NCBI GenBank assembly: GCA_022448765.1
Contig: JAKUTI010000102.1
Coordinates: forward strand, 1-8,753
Origin: Pseudomonadales bacterium
GTDB lineage: Bacteria; Pseudomonadota; Gammaproteobacteria; Pseudomonadales; Azotimanducaceae
DNA: 8,753 bases
Direction of reading: 5' to 3'
Shown here: in pieces, positions 1 through 6,912 of the stretch
Layout of the letters: the number at the start of each line of letters is the position of its first letter
Position numbering within the stretch: position 1 is the stretch's first letter
Notes under the pieces: model-generated
What the model was told of the DNA's origin: nothing
The model's input: the letters and a program-made list of their open reading frames with translations, nothing else
Databases searched by the model: none
Translations under genes and position numbers: made by a program

Positions 1-242
1 TCGGTGGGCATGCGGGCGAGTCGGCGACCATCCAACAGCTCACCGATTTCCATTGGGAGTTTGTCCCGTTCTTCCCAGTAATCACCAAATGCGGTCGAGA
101 GCCGGGCTAAATCCTCCACGCGGTGGTTGTCCAGGCGTATCAAGCGTTGTTCGCTCGGTGAGCCGGAGATCACCAGGCTCATAACCAGAACTAAAGCGAC
201 CAGGCAGGATGTGCTCCAAAAAGCGATTTGGTTAATGTTCAC
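1..242 (-). CDS. Small single-pass membrane or secreted protein of unknown function, 3' end outside window
   Basis: The gene opens with a GTG at 242-240 that overlaps the TGA of the preceding DUF5671 gene by 4 nt (GTGA), and it stays open for 80 codons to the window edge. The visible protein starts MNINQIAFWSTSCLV, has one hydrophobic segment at about residues 7-25 (a membrane anchor or uncleaved signal) and then a charged region with RLDNHRVEDL and YWEERDKLP. An R-x-D-x-x-R-V-x-D-L pattern followed by an aromatic/LP motif is, from memory, common in small proteins encoded right after DUF5671 genes, and it recalls the helix-to-LP transition of pseudopilin-like proteins; that comparison is inference. 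No function can be assigned. The overlap implies translational coupling with the DUF5671 protein, and the two probably act together in the membrane. Existence as a gene is likely; its length is unknown. Confidence 0.7.
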   Translation of the reverse strand, partial: MNINQIAFWSTSCLVALVLVMSLVISGSPSEQRLIRLDNHRVEDLARLSTAFGDYWEERDKLPMEIGELLDGRRLARMPT

Positions 243-877
243 AGAGCCAACGCCTTATCATCCTCTCGAATGGCCCACAGGTAGTAACCAAAGATTGCGC
301 TGGATATTAGTCCTACCACGAATGTTTTCAGCAAGAATGGAATCGAAAGACCTCCTGATAACAAGGAATACACGACAGTGATAAAGTCACCAGTGATAAC
401 GCACGCGGCGATGAACATGGTGAGATAAGTTAGCCAGCGTCGCACTGGCGAAGTCCTTCTTATTGGGTCTAACAACAGGCCCCGATTGGTGTAATAACTC
501 ACGGAAATAAAGATTGGGTATGCAACGATCAGCGCGGCCGTTGACATGCGCATCAAACCTAACGTGGCTGATTCTTCTTGGCCAAGTCGATCGACAAATG
601 CCAGGTCAATGAATTGGAATAGAAGAGCCCCGAAGTGAAAGCCACTGACATATAGCGTTGCAAATAAAATGAGGTAGAGAAAGGCGTCGCGAGCTAACAG
701 TTGCGGCTTCGGAGTGGGAACGGGAACGACAAAATCGAGGTCGGCAATCGACCGTAATCCATCGGCGATTTGTTCCTTCGGCCAACCGGCCGCAGTCAGA
801 GCTTGTTCCACCTGCTCTTTGTTCGAGCCTGCACGTATTGCATGATCAATGAACGTGGCGAGATTTCGGTCCACCAT
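239..877 (-). CDS. DUF5671-family integral membrane protein
   Basis: A 212-aa protein. Residues 1-48 form a soluble N-terminal helical segment (LATFIDHAIRAGSNKEQVEQ, then LTAAGWPKEQI), which resembles the short helical modules that precede DUF5671 membrane domains. A proline-rich linker (VVPVPTPKP, about 50-58) leads to a membrane domain beginning DAFLYLILFATLYVSG with roughly four hydrophobic segments between residues 65 and 205. Assignment to DUF5671 is from the DAFLYLxLFxxLY pattern and the topology; no biochemical role is known to me. The ATG at 877-875 is preceded by a good Shine-Dalgarno (GAGG, 6-nt spacing), which supports the start. The gene lies 98 nt after the alpha/beta hydrolase gene and overlaps the next small gene by GTGA, so at least these last two are co-translated. 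The function is unknown; a membrane partner for the small downstream protein is the simplest reading. Confidence 0.8.
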   Translation of the reverse strand: MVDRNLATFIDHAIRAGSNKEQVEQALTAAGWPKEQIADGLRSIADLDFVVPVPTPKPQLLARDAFLYLILFATLYVSGFHFGALLFQFIDLAFVDRLGQEESATLGLMRMSTAALIVAYPIFISVSYYTNRGLLLDPIRRTSPVRRWLTYLTMFIAACVITGDFITVVYSLLSGGLSIPFLLKTFVVGLISSAIFGYYLWAIREDDKALAL

Positions 878-975
878 ACGACGCCTCGGAAAATGGAATC
901 CGTTGGAGCATTGTACCGTTACGGATCACCGATTGATGGCACCCCCGCCTGTCTTTCGGGCATTCCCGGGCCGTT

Positions 976-1779
976 CTATTGACCACGGGTGTTCGTGACA
1001 AAGGCATGTAAGGGTGCCCATATCTCAGGATGTGACAGTGGTTCACTGTGTTGACCCATGTATCGCGCAATGCTCGGTGGCGATTGAAGCCGGTCGATGA
1101 AGAGATCGGTTTCCCTGGGCGGAATGACACGGTCTTTGTCGGCCCGAATGATCAATGTTCGACTTGGTAACTCATCGATGGCTTTTGTTACATCAAACGG
1201 GTGCCGAAGCATCCAACGGATCGTTGAAGCGGGTATCCAGCGATATCGGACAGTCGCGACGTCGGCCACACTTCTGAATGGACTCATCAGGATCAATGCA
1301 TTGGCGTGTTTCCGGGCGGCGGCATGCACCGCGACGACGCTACCCAGACTGCGTCCAAACACCAGCAGCGGTCGTTCTTTTCCATACGCCGCTTGAGCGA
1401 AATCGACCACGGCTTCGGCATCGGCCAACATACCGAGCTGGCTCGGTTTGCCTTCACTGTCCCCGTAGCCTCGGTAGTTGACTAGGACTGAGGTCGCAGG
1501 CAACGACACAAAGTGCGATGTTGACTGCGATAGTTCTTCACCGTTACCGCCAAAGTAAACCAGCAGCGGTCCCTCAGAAGCTTTGTTGATAACCCAGCCT
1601 GCAAGCTGCACGCCGGCGTTTGGGAGCGAAACGTTTTCAATCGTGGGATGTGCCGGGTACGAGGCAACCGGGCTCGGGAAAAACAACAGGCGTTCCTGCA
1701 CGAAATACAACAGGCCGCATACACCGACATAAAAGAGTGCCAAAGCACCAAGTACCGTCAGTAAAGTCATCCTGAGCAT
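976..1779 (-). CDS. Membrane-anchored alpha/beta hydrolase (ABHD13/Bem46-like serine hydrolase)
   Basis: A 267-aa serine hydrolase. An N-terminal hydrophobic segment (residues 5-27) probably anchors it in the inner membrane with the catalytic domain on the periplasmic side. It is followed by the QERLLFFPSP motif typical of the ABHD13/Bem46-like group. YFGGNGE (75-81) supplies the oxyanion-hole region, NYRGYGDSEGKPS (101-113) is the conserved loop after it, and the nucleophile elbow is FGRSLGS (Ser144). The acid is Asp216 in RADKDRVIP and the base is probably His244 in GQHSEPLSH, so the Ser-Asp-His triad is complete. Length and motif order fit the family. The substrate cannot be read from the sequence; esters, thioesters or lipids are possible. 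Start choice is uncertain: ATG at 1779 or ATG at 1770 (residue 4), neither with a strong Shine-Dalgarno. It is 104 nt downstream of the aldo/keto reductase gene. Confidence 0.85.
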   Translation of the reverse strand: MLRMTLLTVLGALALFYVGVCGLLYFVQERLLFFPSPVASYPAHPTIENVSLPNAGVQLAGWVINKASEGPLLVYFGGNGEELSQSTSHFVSLPATSVLVNYRGYGDSEGKPSQLGMLADAEAVVDFAQAAYGKERPLLVFGRSLGSVVAVHAAARKHANALILMSPFRSVADVATVRYRWIPASTIRWMLRHPFDVTKAIDELPSRTLIIRADKDRVIPPRETDLFIDRLQSPPSIARYMGQHSEPLSHPEIWAPLHAFVTNTRGQ

Positions 1780-1883
1780 CCGGCTTCATTAGGCTCTAGA
1801 GCGTCGGTTCGAGCAACACCGAGTCGGACTCTTGAATCTTCCACACCATCGGGGGGGTATAAAACGATTTCCAGCTTCTCCGC

Positions 1884-3068
1884 CTAGCTCTTCAAATCCC
1901 GCTTTAACAAATCGCCTTCGTGATCCCATGCGGGGCCAGACACGAGACCCGTTTCCAGTTCCTGGTGTGCATGCCAGAGGAGTCGGGGGATATCGAGGCG
2001 CTCGGGACAACGAGGTTCACAGTCGCCGCACTTTGTGCACTGATCACCCTTGACGCCGAGTATCCAAGCACCTCCACTTCCTACTTTTTCATACCGACCC
2101 TGCGCATAAGCCGTCATATCAAAAGCTTTGTGCATTTGCCGCCAATTCAACACGCCCGGAATGTTAATGTTTTCGGGACACGGTAAGCACTGATTGCACA
2201 CGGTACAGAAATCATCACCTAGTTGATTCCTGTATGTGTTTTCGACCTGAGCCAAAACGCGATCGAATAGCTCTCGTTGCTCGCCAGTCCCATCGTAATC
2301 CTGCGCCACAAGGTTGGCATCGATCTGGTCTGGTGTTGCTGGTCCGAACGACAAGGTGTGGACGTCGGGCTGATTCAACAACCACATGTGGTTGAAATTC
2401 ATTGGCGACAAGGGCGTGCACGCCTTGGTGAGCTTTGACGTGGGCGCTTGCAACCGCCCGCCTTGATTACTCGGGCTAATAATAAAGACGCCCATATCGA
2501 GTTCCGCAGCTCTCGCGACTACATCGCGTAGTCCTTGATAAAAGTAGTAATAATGGAGATTGATTGATTCAAATTCGTTGGTGTTCACCAGATCCAAAAC
2601 ACCGTTTGGGTATCCGTGCGTGGAAAAACCAAAATGACGAATTACGCCTTCACTCATCAATCGACGTACATACCCTAGACAACCATCGTCCCGCATCGCT
2701 GGTCTGATGACGGCTAGATTACCGGGGCCGTGGAAGTCCAAATTATCGAGATAATCGAGACCCAGATAACCCATCGACTTCTCGAAGTTTCGCTTGAATT
2801 CGTCAACGTTCGTTGATGGACCGATCTTGGTCGTGACATACAGTTGTTCCCTGGGAACACGTTTCAAGATCTGTTTGAGTGCTTTGCCTACCCGTTCTTC
2901 GGAATTGCCGTATCCCCGCGCTGTTTCAATATGATTCACGCCTGAGGCAACCGCGCGTTCTATGGTTGCGATCGCGACGTCTTCGGGTGTGTTTCGGATG
3001 AATTGCATGCACCCCAGCGAGAATTGCGACACCAACATTTCGGTTCGTCCGAAACGGCGATATTTCAT
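1884..3068 (-). CDS. Aldo/keto reductase fused to a C-terminal double [4Fe-4S] domain
   Basis: A 394-aa oxidoreductase. Residues 1-280 are an aldo/keto reductase barrel starting MKYRRFGRTEMLVSQFSLGC. The active-site tetrad maps to Glu48 (HIETARGYG, where classical AKRs have Asp), Tyr53, Lys81 (VTTKIGP) and His113 (LDFHGPGN). Residues 285-365 carry two ferredoxin-like cysteine sets: Cys288/291/294/297 followed by Pro, and Cys344/347/350/354 followed by Pro. Each is expected to bind a [4Fe-4S] cluster, as in the known AKR subfamily with an iron-sulfur tail. The physiological substrate is unknown. Electron transfer between NAD(P)H, the clusters and a small carbonyl substrate is an inference. The ATG at 3068-3066 overlaps the TGA of the DUF3089 gene (ATGA), so the two are translationally coupled. 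The reading frame is open far upstream of this ATG, but that part is antiparallel shadow of DUF3089 coding sequence. Cytoplasmic, with no signal peptide. Confidence 0.88.
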   Translation of the reverse strand: MKYRRFGRTEMLVSQFSLGCMQFIRNTPEDVAIATIERAVASGVNHIETARGYGNSEERVGKALKQILKRVPREQLYVTTKIGPSTNVDEFKRNFEKSMGYLGLDYLDNLDFHGPGNLAVIRPAMRDDGCLGYVRRLMSEGVIRHFGFSTHGYPNGVLDLVNTNEFESINLHYYYFYQGLRDVVARAAELDMGVFIISPSNQGGRLQAPTSKLTKACTPLSPMNFNHMWLLNQPDVHTLSFGPATPDQIDANLVAQDYDGTGEQRELFDRVLAQVENTYRNQLGDDFCTVCNQCLPCPENINIPGVLNWRQMHKAFDMTAYAQGRYEKVGSGGAWILGVKGDQCTKCGDCEPRCPERLDIPRLLWHAHQELETGLVSGPAWDHEGDLLKRDLKS

Positions 3069-4255
3069 TCGACCACCAACGTGTTTGGTCCCCTCACGTT
3101 TGCAGCGTACGTCGTCAGATACGTAGAGGTCCGCAATTTCACATTCTCGCGTATGTCCATGTAGAACATCGAATAGTCGAGCCCGTGATAATTGCCGCCG
3201 GTAACCGCGGGCTGCCGACCCAATTCGGTCCCCGACTGATCGGTAACGTGCAAGGAGCCTGCTTCGCAACGTGCGTAGACCAGCCTCGGGATCGGAGGGC
3301 CGATCCGGCCGAAGACCATGCCAGTTGCGACATCGTCTCCCCACATCTGGAGCTGAGGTTCGCCCACGCTCAGTATCGCGCCTTTGTGATGAGTCCGATC
3401 GACGAGTTGACCATCGAAACGCCAACTGAGCGGGTTCGTGCATACGTTTGCTGTTGGATCCCGACCTGTCATGTCGATGATGTCTTCGGTACTTATGGTC
3501 TCGCTCCACGTGTCCCAGTTAATTACACAGTGCAAATCCGTTGGGCTGTCGCACAGCGTGATATTCGACATGCGGTCGACGGCTTCGCGGCTGATGAAGC
3601 CGCCGATCATGTACGCCGCCACCATGCGCTTAGCGAGCTCGCCGTCGACTTCGTCTTCGAGGAGTCTGAGTCCGTGATGCGATCCCTGACTGTGGCCCGC
3701 TAGAACGAAGGGCCTCCCCTCATTCATGTGTTCCAGAAAGTACCGAAACGCCCGGCGCACGTCTTCGTACACAAAGCCAAGTATGTGTTCCTGTATTTCT
3801 TCTTCCTGCATATAAGTCAAGACATAGGCCTGCCGGTAACGAGGTGCAAACACGTTGCAGCAACCGTTGTAGACACTTGCCTGGTTGGCCATAAGCCACT
3901 GGGTGTTTTCTTCGGTCGCACTTTCCAAGTTCATCGAATGCGTCCACGTGTCCCCTCGAAGAAAGCTTGTTGGATGAACGAAAAAAACGTCCACCGGAGA
4001 TTTTCCCTGGATATCTCGATCTGAGATGCCTTCCGGGATCATATCCTCGAGCCCTTTGAGGCTCGGCAGTGCGGCCCAACTACCCGGCTCAGAGTAATCG
4101 GGTGCTTCGACTGCAGTACTCTCGTCGAAGGGCAGATCGGGCACGCCCATGGTGATCGCCCACAACGTCAACAAGATGTCCCCTTTACCAATGGCAAACA
4201 TCCCTCCGACGCCCAGAACGACCGCGGCTACGAGGATATAAAGGATAACCAGCAT
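3065..4255 (-). CDS. DUF3089 alpha/beta hydrolase with N-terminal membrane anchor
   Basis: A 396-aa protein. Residues 2-23 form a hydrophobic anchor or signal segment (MLVILYILVAAVVLGVGG). The DUF3089 hallmark motifs follow in order: DVFFVHPTSF (89-98), W104, NQASVYNGCCNVFAPRYRQA (124-143), EDVRRAFRYFLEH (164-176), and the nucleophile elbow LAGHSQGS with Ser189. Later family-like blocks include the WDTW and CTNPLSW regions and a C-terminal HGLDYSMFYMDIRENV segment. The fold is alpha/beta hydrolase, probably acting at the inner membrane or in the periplasm on an ester or related bond; the substrate is unknown. The ATG at 4255 follows the AhpD-like gene by 17 nt. A strong AAGAGGGG lies across the upstream stop codon, but at 11-nt spacing, which is rather long; no alternative start exists in frame. 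The 3' end overlaps the aldo/keto reductase start by ATGA. Confidence 0.85.
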   Translation of the reverse strand: MLVILYILVAAVVLGVGGMFAIGKGDILLTLWAITMGVPDLPFDESTAVEAPDYSEPGSWAALPSLKGLEDMIPEGISDRDIQGKSPVDVFFVHPTSFLRGDTWTHSMNLESATEENTQWLMANQASVYNGCCNVFAPRYRQAYVLTYMQEEEIQEHILGFVYEDVRRAFRYFLEHMNEGRPFVLAGHSQGSHHGLRLLEDEVDGELAKRMVAAYMIGGFISREAVDRMSNITLCDSPTDLHCVINWDTWSETISTEDIIDMTGRDPTANVCTNPLSWRFDGQLVDRTHHKGAILSVGEPQLQMWGDDVATGMVFGRIGPPIPRLVYARCEAGSLHVTDQSGTELGRQPAVTGGNYHGLDYSMFYMDIRENVKLRTSTYLTTYAANVRGPNTLVVE

Positions 4256-4272
4256 GCCGCGTATATCCCCTC

Positions 4273-5391
4273 TTATGATTGACGCGCGGACGGCATATTG
4301 TTCAGCTCCAACAGCGCCTGGATATCGGCGGTCAAGGCCTCGGTTCCATCGTCAAGGGGAATCCCGGTTGCATCGGCGATGCGCGTCATGCGTTGAAAGT
4401 TGCCGATCACTGCCGCGGCATCTACCACACCATCAGCGCCAAGTGCATCGACTACCGCCGCTCGCGCCGCAGTGAGCTCGGGCTGGCCGGTGAGTGTTGC
4501 GTCGACGAAATCCACCAACGCCTGGCTATGTGCTACACCGCTGTCGGTGTCGCTGCTCTCGACCACCGCGCGTAGATTCAGCTTGTCGCCGAGGTCATGA
4601 CTGCTCGCACGGAGCATCATCGAATGTGCGTTAGTTCAGTAGAAGCACTCGTTGATCGACGATGTGCGGGCGGCGATTAGCTCGATCTGGGGTCGGCTCA
4701 ATCGCAGACTGCCGGTATTGTCGAAACTGCGTATGTCGGAATTCGCTATGTTCAGATACTGGACCGCGCTTTGAGCATACAGCTGACGTACCGCATCCGG
4801 AACGAGGCTTAAAGCACGAATGACATTGGGTCTCTGAAGCGCACCAGCAAAGATATCTGCTTCGGGTTCCGTTAGCGTTTCGGGGCGTAGCATGGGGACC
4901 CAGGCTACATCCGCGGCAGCGCGGGGCGGAAGATACTGACTTGGCTCGCCTTGGACCGGCTCCGGCAACGGCTCAGGCACAAGTCCGAGCGCTTTGTTGA
5001 AGGAATCAATGCACAGTACCGTGACTACTACGCTTACGGCTTCAACGTAGTGACCGTATGTAAAGTCCGCGTCCACGCAATTTTCGAGCCAGCTGCGGGT
5101 GAGACGGGCCGCATCGGTAGTGATCCGATGCACCGCGTCCACAGCCTTGTCGGAGAGGAGACCGGCCGATACGGCGTGAATGCCATTGATGGTGTGGGGT
5201 GACAGAGCGACCTTGCGCTCTTGACACAGAGTGCAGTTGAGGGCGGCGCGGCTTGCTACGGCAATGGCGATGCGCTCGGCGCCCGTCCACCAGTTACCCG
5301 GCGCAGCGATGTATTGCCATGAGGCGCGATAGCCTTCGGCCATCTTCGAAGGTATGGGATAAGGACTGTTATCGTAGCTGAAGCTGTCCAT
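4273..5391 (-). CDS. AhpD-like alkylhydroperoxidase-family selenoprotein (C-x2-U active site), read through TGA
   Basis: I read this as one 372-codon gene with an in-frame TGA (4638-4636) as codon 252. Before the TGA, residues 1-251 end in RTSSINECFY. After it comes TNAHSMMLRASSHD, and the frame runs on to TAA at 4275-4273. The junction gives E-C-F-Y-U-T-N-A-H, which matches the AhpD core C-x2-C-x3-H with selenocysteine in place of the second (peroxidatic) cysteine. Compared with M. tuberculosis AhpD (Glu118, Cys130, Cys133, His137, from memory), Glu237, Cys249, Sec252 and His256 have identical spacing. The N-terminal half has a second AhpD/carboxymuconolactone-decarboxylase-like region with Cys53-x2-Cys56 and Lys60 where His is expected. 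The likely role is cytoplasmic thiol/selenol peroxidase or disulfide chemistry. The ATG at 5391 is forced by an in-frame TGA two codons upstream; its Shine-Dalgarno is weak. The alternative is a nonsense mutation giving a pseudogene. It is first in the minus-strand gene group. Confidence 0.8.
4597..4620 (-). promoter_or_regulatory. Candidate bacterial SECIS element within the AhpD-like coding sequence
   Basis: In the mRNA, 15 nt after the UGA, AUGAUGCUC (4620-4612) pairs with GAGCA-G-UCAU (4606-4597). This gives nine Watson-Crick pairs with one bulged G (4601), closed by a five-nt loop CGUGC (4611-4607). The loop starts 24 nt after the UGA and has G in its second position followed by U. From memory, bacterial SECIS elements need an upper stem of at least four pairs, a small apical loop with a G in its first two positions, and about 16-37 nt between the UGA and the loop; all three are met. 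The element would recruit SelB with Sec-tRNA. It lies in coding sequence, as bacterial SECIS elements do. A competing five-pair helix (4630-4626 with 4610-4606) is possible but weaker. No folding energies were computed. Confidence 0.65.
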
Positions 5392-5471
5392 CGTTCAGAA
5401 CATGCAGCGCTCCAACGAATTACGCAACCGATTTTTACGGTGCGAGTGGCGTGAGTTGTAGATTACGTTTC

Positions 5472-5486
5472 CCACCTCGTAGGTGG
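5472..5486. repeat. Short inverted repeat CCACCT-CGT-AGGTGG
   Basis: Perfect 6-bp arms around a 3-nt centre, lying 81 nt upstream of the ATG of the selenoprotein gene. It could be an operator or a leader hairpin, but an inverted repeat of this size is close to chance expectation in a 440-nt region, and there is no T-run making it a terminator. Confidence 0.25.
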
Positions 5487-5552
5487 TTCAGTTATCGGCG
5501 AGAATCCGAGCATGCGCCACGGCCGGGATCAACAGTAACATTGATGCAGAGA

Positions 5553-5581
5553 TTGACGCCTATTCGGAAGGTTGGAATAAC
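5553..5581 (+). promoter_or_regulatory. Candidate sigma70 promoter for the yej operon
   Basis: TTGACG (5553-5558, five of six matches to the -35 consensus) and AATAAC (5576-5581, four of six to -10) are separated by exactly 17 nt. It points toward yejB but lies about 250 nt upstream, which would leave a long 5' leader. A weaker pair, TTGGAC (5640-5645) with TACACT (5662-5667) and a 16-nt spacer, is nearer. Both are eyeball calls. Confidence 0.3.
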
Positions 5582-5832
5582 CGTAACGGATTCGACAAAA
5601 GCTCTGTGTGCGATGTACGTCAGCGTCCTGCTCTGGTGTTTGGACCACTCCGTCTCCCGAGTACACTATTGCCGTACTTTGTCAGATACGCGGAGGCCTA
5701 TGTTTTTTCATTCTCTCGCACGCCCAAAACATCAAATAGTCGATTCCTATCGAATCAGGGTATCCAAGTGGTCGTCGACCAAGAACGCATGCACGTGCGC
5801 CTAGTTGTTTCTATCCATTAATCGAGGCTGAT

Positions 5833-6909
5833 TTGCTTCTCTACATCCTGAAACGCTTGTTGCTGATCGTGCCGACACTGTTTGGCATTATCTCGATCAA
5901 CTTTCTCATCGTACAACTGGCTCCTGGTGGGCCAGTGGATCAGATGATTGCGCAAATCAGTGGCCAGGCGCTGTCGGCTACATCCCGGGTTGCTGGTACT
6001 GCAGTTGAGACGGCGCCTATCGATAGCACTACGTACCCCGGCGCGGAAGGCATTGACCCCCAGATGATCGCTGCGCTGGAAAAGCAGTTTGGTTTCGACA
6101 AGCCCCTACACGAACGCTACTTTAAGTTGCTTTGGGATTATTTACGGTTCGATTTGGGCGAAAGCTATTACCAGGACCGGCGCGTGGTGGATCTGGTGAT
6201 CGAGCGCTTTCCGGTGTCCATCTCGCTCGGTCTGTGGTCTATGTTGCTCACCTATTCGATTGCCATTCCGCTTGGTGTGGCGAAGGCCGTGCGCGACGGC
6301 AGTCGGTTCGACTTGTGGACTAGCGCGGCGATTTTCGTCGGTTATGCCATGCCCGCGTTTCTGTTTGCCGTGCTGTTGATCGTGGTGTTTGCAGGCGGCG
6401 AATACTGGGACTTGTTTCCCTTGAAGGGATTGACCTCCGAGAACTTTGACGAGCTGACCTTGCGGAGCAAGATCGGTGATTATTTCTGGCATATCACTCT
6501 GCCGGTGGTGGCGCTGACCGCCGGCAGCGTTGCCACGCTGAGCATGCTGACTAAGAATTCGTTTATCGATGAGTTAGGCAAGCAGTTTGTGCTGACCGCT
6601 CGAGCCAAGGGTCTCGATGAACGGCGGGTGCTATACGGCCATGTGTTTCGCAATGCCATGCTGATCGTGATCGCCGGATTCCCGGCGGCCCTCATTGGCA
6701 CGCTGTTTACCGGGTCGCTGTTGATAGAGGTGATCTTTTCCCTAAACGGACTCGGCCTACTGGGATTCGAGGCGACGCTGACGCGCGATTACCCGGTCAT
6801 GTTCGGCACGTTATACGTGTTTACCCTGGTCGGATTGCTGCTGCATTTGATCGGTGACATCACATACACGCTGGTGGATCCGCGCATCGACTTCGAGACA
6901 CGGGGCTAA
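5833..6909 (+). CDS. yejB: Microcin C/oligopeptide ABC transporter permease YejB
   Basis: A 358-aa inner-membrane permease, close to the usual YejB length of about 360. The N-terminus MLLYILKRLLLIVPTLFGII, then NFLIVQLAPGGPVDQ, is characteristic of YejB within the DppB/OppB family. TM1 spans about residues 8-30, followed by a periplasmic loop to about residue 110 (with FGFDKPLHERY and FDLGESYYQDR) and five more membrane segments. The cytoplasmic EAA loop at about 246-275 (DELGKQFVLTARAKGLDERR, then HVFRNA) would contact the ATPase. The start is TTG at 5833-5835, supported by GAGG with 5-nt spacing and by alignment to the family N-terminus; there is no upstream ATG in frame. It forms a heterodimer with YejE, encoded 3 nt downstream, to import peptides such as microcin C or related oligopeptides delivered by the periplasmic protein YejA. 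Confidence 0.93.
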   Translation: MLLYILKRLLLIVPTLFGIISINFLIVQLAPGGPVDQMIAQISGQALSATSRVAGTAVETAPIDSTTYPGAEGIDPQMIAALEKQFGFDKPLHERYFKLLWDYLRFDLGESYYQDRRVVDLVIERFPVSISLGLWSMLLTYSIAIPLGVAKAVRDGSRFDLWTSAAIFVGYAMPAFLFAVLLIVVFAGGEYWDLFPLKGLTSENFDELTLRSKIGDYFWHITLPVVALTAGSVATLSMLTKNSFIDELGKQFVLTARAKGLDERRVLYGHVFRNAMLIVIAGFPAALIGTLFTGSLLIEVIFSLNGLGLLGFEATLTRDYPVMFGTLYVFTLVGLLLHLIGDITYTLVDPRIDFETRG

Positions 6910-6912
6910 CCG

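Larger units (their letters stand above)
5392..5832. other. Divergent intergenic region between the selenoprotein group and the yej operon
   Basis: About 440 nt with no convincing gene. It must hold the outward-facing promoters of both blocks. Two short overlapping plus-strand reading frames (about 112 and 117 codons, 5483-5821 and 5451-5804) have no recognisable domain, lack a good ribosome site and have shadow-like composition, so they are not called. The region contains a plausible plus-strand sigma70 promoter (5553-5581), a 6-bp inverted repeat with a 3-nt loop (5472-5486) and an odd palindrome TGGTCG-T-CGACCA (5769-5781), 51 nt before the yejB start. No clear minus-strand promoter could be picked out by eye. 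Confidence 0.7.

Noticed and set aside
910..915. Minus-strand -10-like TACAAT upstream of the DUF5671 gene
   Set aside because: Five of six matches to -10, but no acceptable -35 at 16-18 nt upstream, so not called as a promoter.
1793..1845. tRNA-like fragment with GGTTCGAG and a CTCTTGAA loop
   Set aside because: The arms are in the wrong order and do not fold into a cloverleaf.
3069..3509. A 147-codon N-terminal extension of the aldo/keto reductase
   Set aside because: It lies over DUF3089 coding sequence in another frame, is rich in Arg/Ser/His as shadow frames are, and matches no AKR domain. The internal ATG at 3068 gives the canonical AKR start.
3185..3703. A 172-codon plus-strand frame opposite the DUF3089 gene
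   Set aside because: It is antisense to a gene with clear family motifs and has no domain of its own.
4273..4620. A separate 115-aa gene starting at the ATG at 4620, and a separate 251-aa gene ending at 4636
   Set aside because: Both lie in the same frame, separated only by the TGA and five sense codons. Splitting them divides the AhpD active site, and the 115-aa piece would lack the catalytic Cys and Glu. One read-through gene fits better.
4606..4630. Alternative hairpin CGCAC/GUGCG after the TGA
   Set aside because: Only five pairs with a 15-nt inner loop; it is mutually exclusive with the nine-pair stem at 4597-4620, which fits SECIS geometry better.
5769..5781. Odd palindrome TGGTCG-T-CGACCA upstream of yejB as an operator
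   Set aside because: Six-bp arms in a region of this length are near chance expectation and no known regulator site matches; noted only within the intergenic entry.
5451..5821. Plus-strand reading frames of 117 and 112 codons before yejB
   Set aside because: They overlap each other in different frames, show no recognisable motif, have no convincing ribosome site and lie in the promoter-bearing intergenic region.
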